Of a DNA stretch of 7,564 nt, positions 6,417 to 7,564 are shown piece by piece. The position numbers were made by a program, and so were the translations under genes. How positions within the stretch are numbered: the first letter of the stretch is position 1; every line of letters starts with the position of its first letter. This stretch comes from an uncultured Veillonella sp. GTDB lineage: Bacteria; Bacillota; Negativicutes; Veillonellales; Veillonellaceae. Under the pieces are notes generated by a model that was not told the origin of the DNA, did no database searches, and worked only from the letters and a program-made list of their open reading frames with translations. Location of the stretch: assembly GCF_934190855.1 (NCBI RefSeq), contig NZ_CAKPTN010000081.1, positions 1 to 7,564 of the forward strand. The letters run 5' to 3'.

Positions 6417-6451
6417 TTATACCATATATTAATTATGAATATATGGTATAA
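6417..6451. repeat. 14-bp perfect inverted repeat in the argR control region
   Basis: TTATACCATATATT (6417–6430) and its exact reverse complement AATATATGGTATAA (6438–6451) flank a 7-base spacer AATTATG. The right arm contains most of the TATAAT of promoter P2. No T-run follows, so it is not a terminator. It could be an operator for a dimeric regulator or an mRNA leader hairpin made from P1. Confidence 0.65.
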
Positions 6452-6452
6452 T
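6444..6452 (+). promoter_or_regulatory. Candidate extended -10 promoter P2 for argR
   Basis: TGG-TATAAT matches the extended -10 form (TGn plus TATAAT). The -35 position (about 6424–6429, ATATAT) is poor, which extended -10 promoters tolerate. Transcription would start near 6459, about 50 bases before the argR ATG. It overlaps the right arm of the inverted repeat, so a protein bound there should block it. Confidence 0.42.
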
Positions 6453-6509
6453 ATTATCAGAAAGATACTATTCTCTTTTATGTGCAAGTTTTAAAAAAGG
6501 GAGTTCAAA

Positions 6510-6965
6510 ATGAAACGCTATCGCTATAACAAAATTAAAGAGATCGTACAGTCCAAGGCGATTGAAACACAAGAGGAATTAGCAGCGGCCTTATTAGAAG
6601 AAGGTATTGAAGTAACACAAGCTACAGTCTCTCGTGACATCAAGGAATTGATGTTAATCAAAATTCCTACAGGCGATGGACATTATCGTTATGCGTTATC
6701 TCCAGAGGAAAACGTAGTTTTATCTCGTAGTCGCATTAACAGATTATTCCAAGATTCTTTAATTAAGGTTGATCACAGTTTAAACCAAGTTGTATTACAT
6801 ACAATTCCTGGTTCTGCTCAATCTGTAGCATTTTCTATCGACCATGCAAAATGGACTGAAATTATCGGTACATTAGCAGGGGACGACACTATTTTGTTAA
6901 TTGCAAAATCTGAAGCTGAAGTTCCAGCGATTTTAGCGAAAATCCAAGATTTAATGAAGGACTAA
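6510..6965 (+). CDS. argR: Arginine repressor ArgR/AhrC
   Basis: A 151-residue hexameric DNA-binding regulator that uses L-arginine as co-repressor to control arginine synthesis and, in many Firmicutes, activate its breakdown. The N-terminal winged helix (about 1–65) has YNKIKEIV (6–13), TQEELAAALLEEGIEVTQA (20–38) and the recognition-helix signature ATVSRDIKEL (38–47). The C-terminal oligomerisation and arginine-binding domain (about 80–151) has LHTIPGSAQSVAFSID (96–111) and GTLAGDDTILLI (120–131), where the paired aspartates contact arginine. Length is normal. The start is supported by AAGGGAG 6 bases upstream. The gene has its own promoter region and is followed after 4 bases by recN, an arrangement conserved across Firmicutes. 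Which of any paralogous repressors this is cannot be told from here. Confidence 0.96.
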   Translation: MKRYRYNKIKEIVQSKAIETQEELAAALLEEGIEVTQATVSRDIKELMLIKIPTGDGHYRYALSPEENVVLSRSRINRLFQDSLIKVDHSLNQVVLHTIPGSAQSVAFSIDHAKWTEIIGTLAGDDTILLIAKSEAEVPAILAKIQDLMKD

Positions 6966-6969
6966 TCAT

Positions 6970-7564
6970 ATGTTAACGCAAATGAGCATTCGCAACTTTG
7001 CGTTGATTGAGCAAATGAATATTTCATTTAATGATGGCATAACTATCTTTACCGGCGAAACTGGGGCAGGGAAATCCATTCTTATGGATGCCTTTAGTAT
7101 CCTATTAGGAGAACGCGCGAGCAGCGAGTTTATTCGTCACGGTAAAGATAGTTTTGTTATAGACGGAATATTTGATATTGCTAATCACCAAAGTATTCAA
7201 GAATTATTAGAATCTAAAAATATAATGGTTGAAGAAGGCCAACTAATTTTATCTAGATCCTTTAACCGTAATGGCAAATCAAGTATCTTAGCTAATGATC
7301 AACCTATACCATTAAAGGCTTTAAAAGAAATTGGTCAATATTTAGCAGATATTCATGGTCAATATAGCAACCAGCGATTACTTGATGCTGATACACATCA
7401 TGAATATTTAGATACTTTCAATAAAGAAGGTCAATCAGCTTATAACACATATAAGGACGCATACAAAGTATATAAACAAGCTAAGCAGGAAGTAGATAAC
7501 TTGCAAGAAAATATGTCTGAGCGCGCGAGAGAGCTTGATATGTTGAGATATCAAATCGACGAAA
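6970..7564 (+). CDS. recN: DNA repair protein RecN, N-terminal part (3' partial)
   Basis: An SMC-like ATPase that acts in double-strand break repair, gathering DNA ends and supporting RecA. The first 198 codons are present. They start with MLTQMSIRNFALIEQMNISF, the typical RecN opening, then the Walker A motif GETGAGKS (29–36), LLGERASSEFIR (45–56), the strand RSFNRNGKS (96–104) and the family motif DIHGQYSNQRLLD (127–139). From about residue 155 the sequence becomes charged and heptad-like, the start of the coiled coil. The Walker B end and second half of the coil lie past the window edge. GAAGGA (6956–6961), inside the argR end, lies 8 bases before the ATG. It is probably co-transcribed with argR. 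Confidence 0.95.
   Translation, partial: MLTQMSIRNFALIEQMNISFNDGITIFTGETGAGKSILMDAFSILLGERASSEFIRHGKDSFVIDGIFDIANHQSIQELLESKNIMVEEGQLILSRSFNRNGKSSILANDQPIPLKALKEIGQYLADIHGQYSNQRLLDADTHHEYLDTFNKEGQSAYNTYKDAYKVYKQAKQEVDNLQENMSERARELDMLRYQIDE

Larger units (their letters stand above)
6212..6444 (+). promoter_or_regulatory. Three TATGAAT+WWWW motifs, candidate ARG-box half-sites
   Basis: TATGAAT followed by four A/T bases occurs at 6212–6222, 6330–6340 and 6434–6444. Each fits the left half and spacer of the ArgR operator consensus (TNTGNAT-WWWW-ATNCANA), but none has a good right half; the first comes nearest with ACTCA shifted by a base. ArgR proteins usually repress their own gene, so sites here would make sense. 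The third touches the extended -10 promoter. This is a motif resemblance in AT-rich DNA, and binding is not shown. Confidence 0.28.
6190..6509. other. 320-base intergenic region between the nadK operon and argR
   Basis: Very AT-rich, and no credible gene on either strand. From left to right it holds a 9-bp palindrome (6203–6221), an intrinsic terminator (6238–6267), a featureless AT-rich stretch (about 6275–6329), a sigma-A-type promoter (6362–6389), three copies of GTATAATAT (6383, 6401, 6446), a 14-bp inverted repeat (6417–6451) overlapping a second promoter, and the argR ribosome site AAGGGAG (6497–6503), 6 bases from ATG. Three TATGAAT motifs are spread across it. It ends one transcription unit and starts the next. 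Confidence 0.75.

Noticed and set aside
6417..6451. Inverted repeat considered as a terminator or attenuator
   Set aside because: Only two of the 14 pairs are G–C and no T-run follows, so it would not stop transcription by the intrinsic mechanism.
6480..6494. Four-codon frame MCKF in the argR leader, considered as an attenuator peptide
   Set aside because: It has no arginine codons, no ribosome site, and no terminator hairpin follows it.

Overview
This 7,564-base window is a low-GC, tightly packed block of housekeeping genes, all on the + strand. The gene order resembles the Firmicutes nusB–xseA–xseB–ispA–tlyA–argR–recN neighbourhood. Protein character and AT-richness suggest a Negativicutes anaerobe, perhaps Veillonella or a relative. 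That placement is inferred from general familiarity, not from any search.

Region 1 (1–6189) looks like one long operon. It holds the 3' end of nusB, a divergent TsaD/Kae1-fold paralog, xseA and xseB (exonuclease VII), ispA (farnesyl diphosphate synthase), a DUF212/divergent PAP2 membrane protein, tlyA (rRNA 2'-O-methyltransferase with an S4 domain), nadK, and an MnmM/YtqB-type tRNA wobble-uridine methyltransferase. Genes overlap (TAATG, GTGA, 26 bp, ATGA) or are 9–28 bases apart, and I see no internal terminator.

Region 2 (6190–6509) is the only long non-coding stretch. It holds a palindrome, a strong intrinsic terminator, and an AT-rich argR promoter region. That region has a good sigma-A-type promoter, three copies of GTATAATAT, a second extended -10 promoter buried in a 14-bp inverted repeat, and three TATGAAT+WWWW motifs that resemble ARG-box half-sites.

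Region 3 (6510–7564) is argR followed 4 bases later by recN, which is cut by the window end. They look like a separate transcription unit.

Together the genes cover transcription antitermination, DNA repair (ExoVII, RecN), prenyl and cell-envelope lipid supply, NADP synthesis, rRNA/tRNA modification and arginine control. I see no mobile element, CRISPR array, RNA gene or obvious novel system. The points most worth a second look are the TsaD paralog with an intact metal site but altered substrate motifs, the DUF212 protein sitting where dxs often lies, and the architecture of the argR control region.
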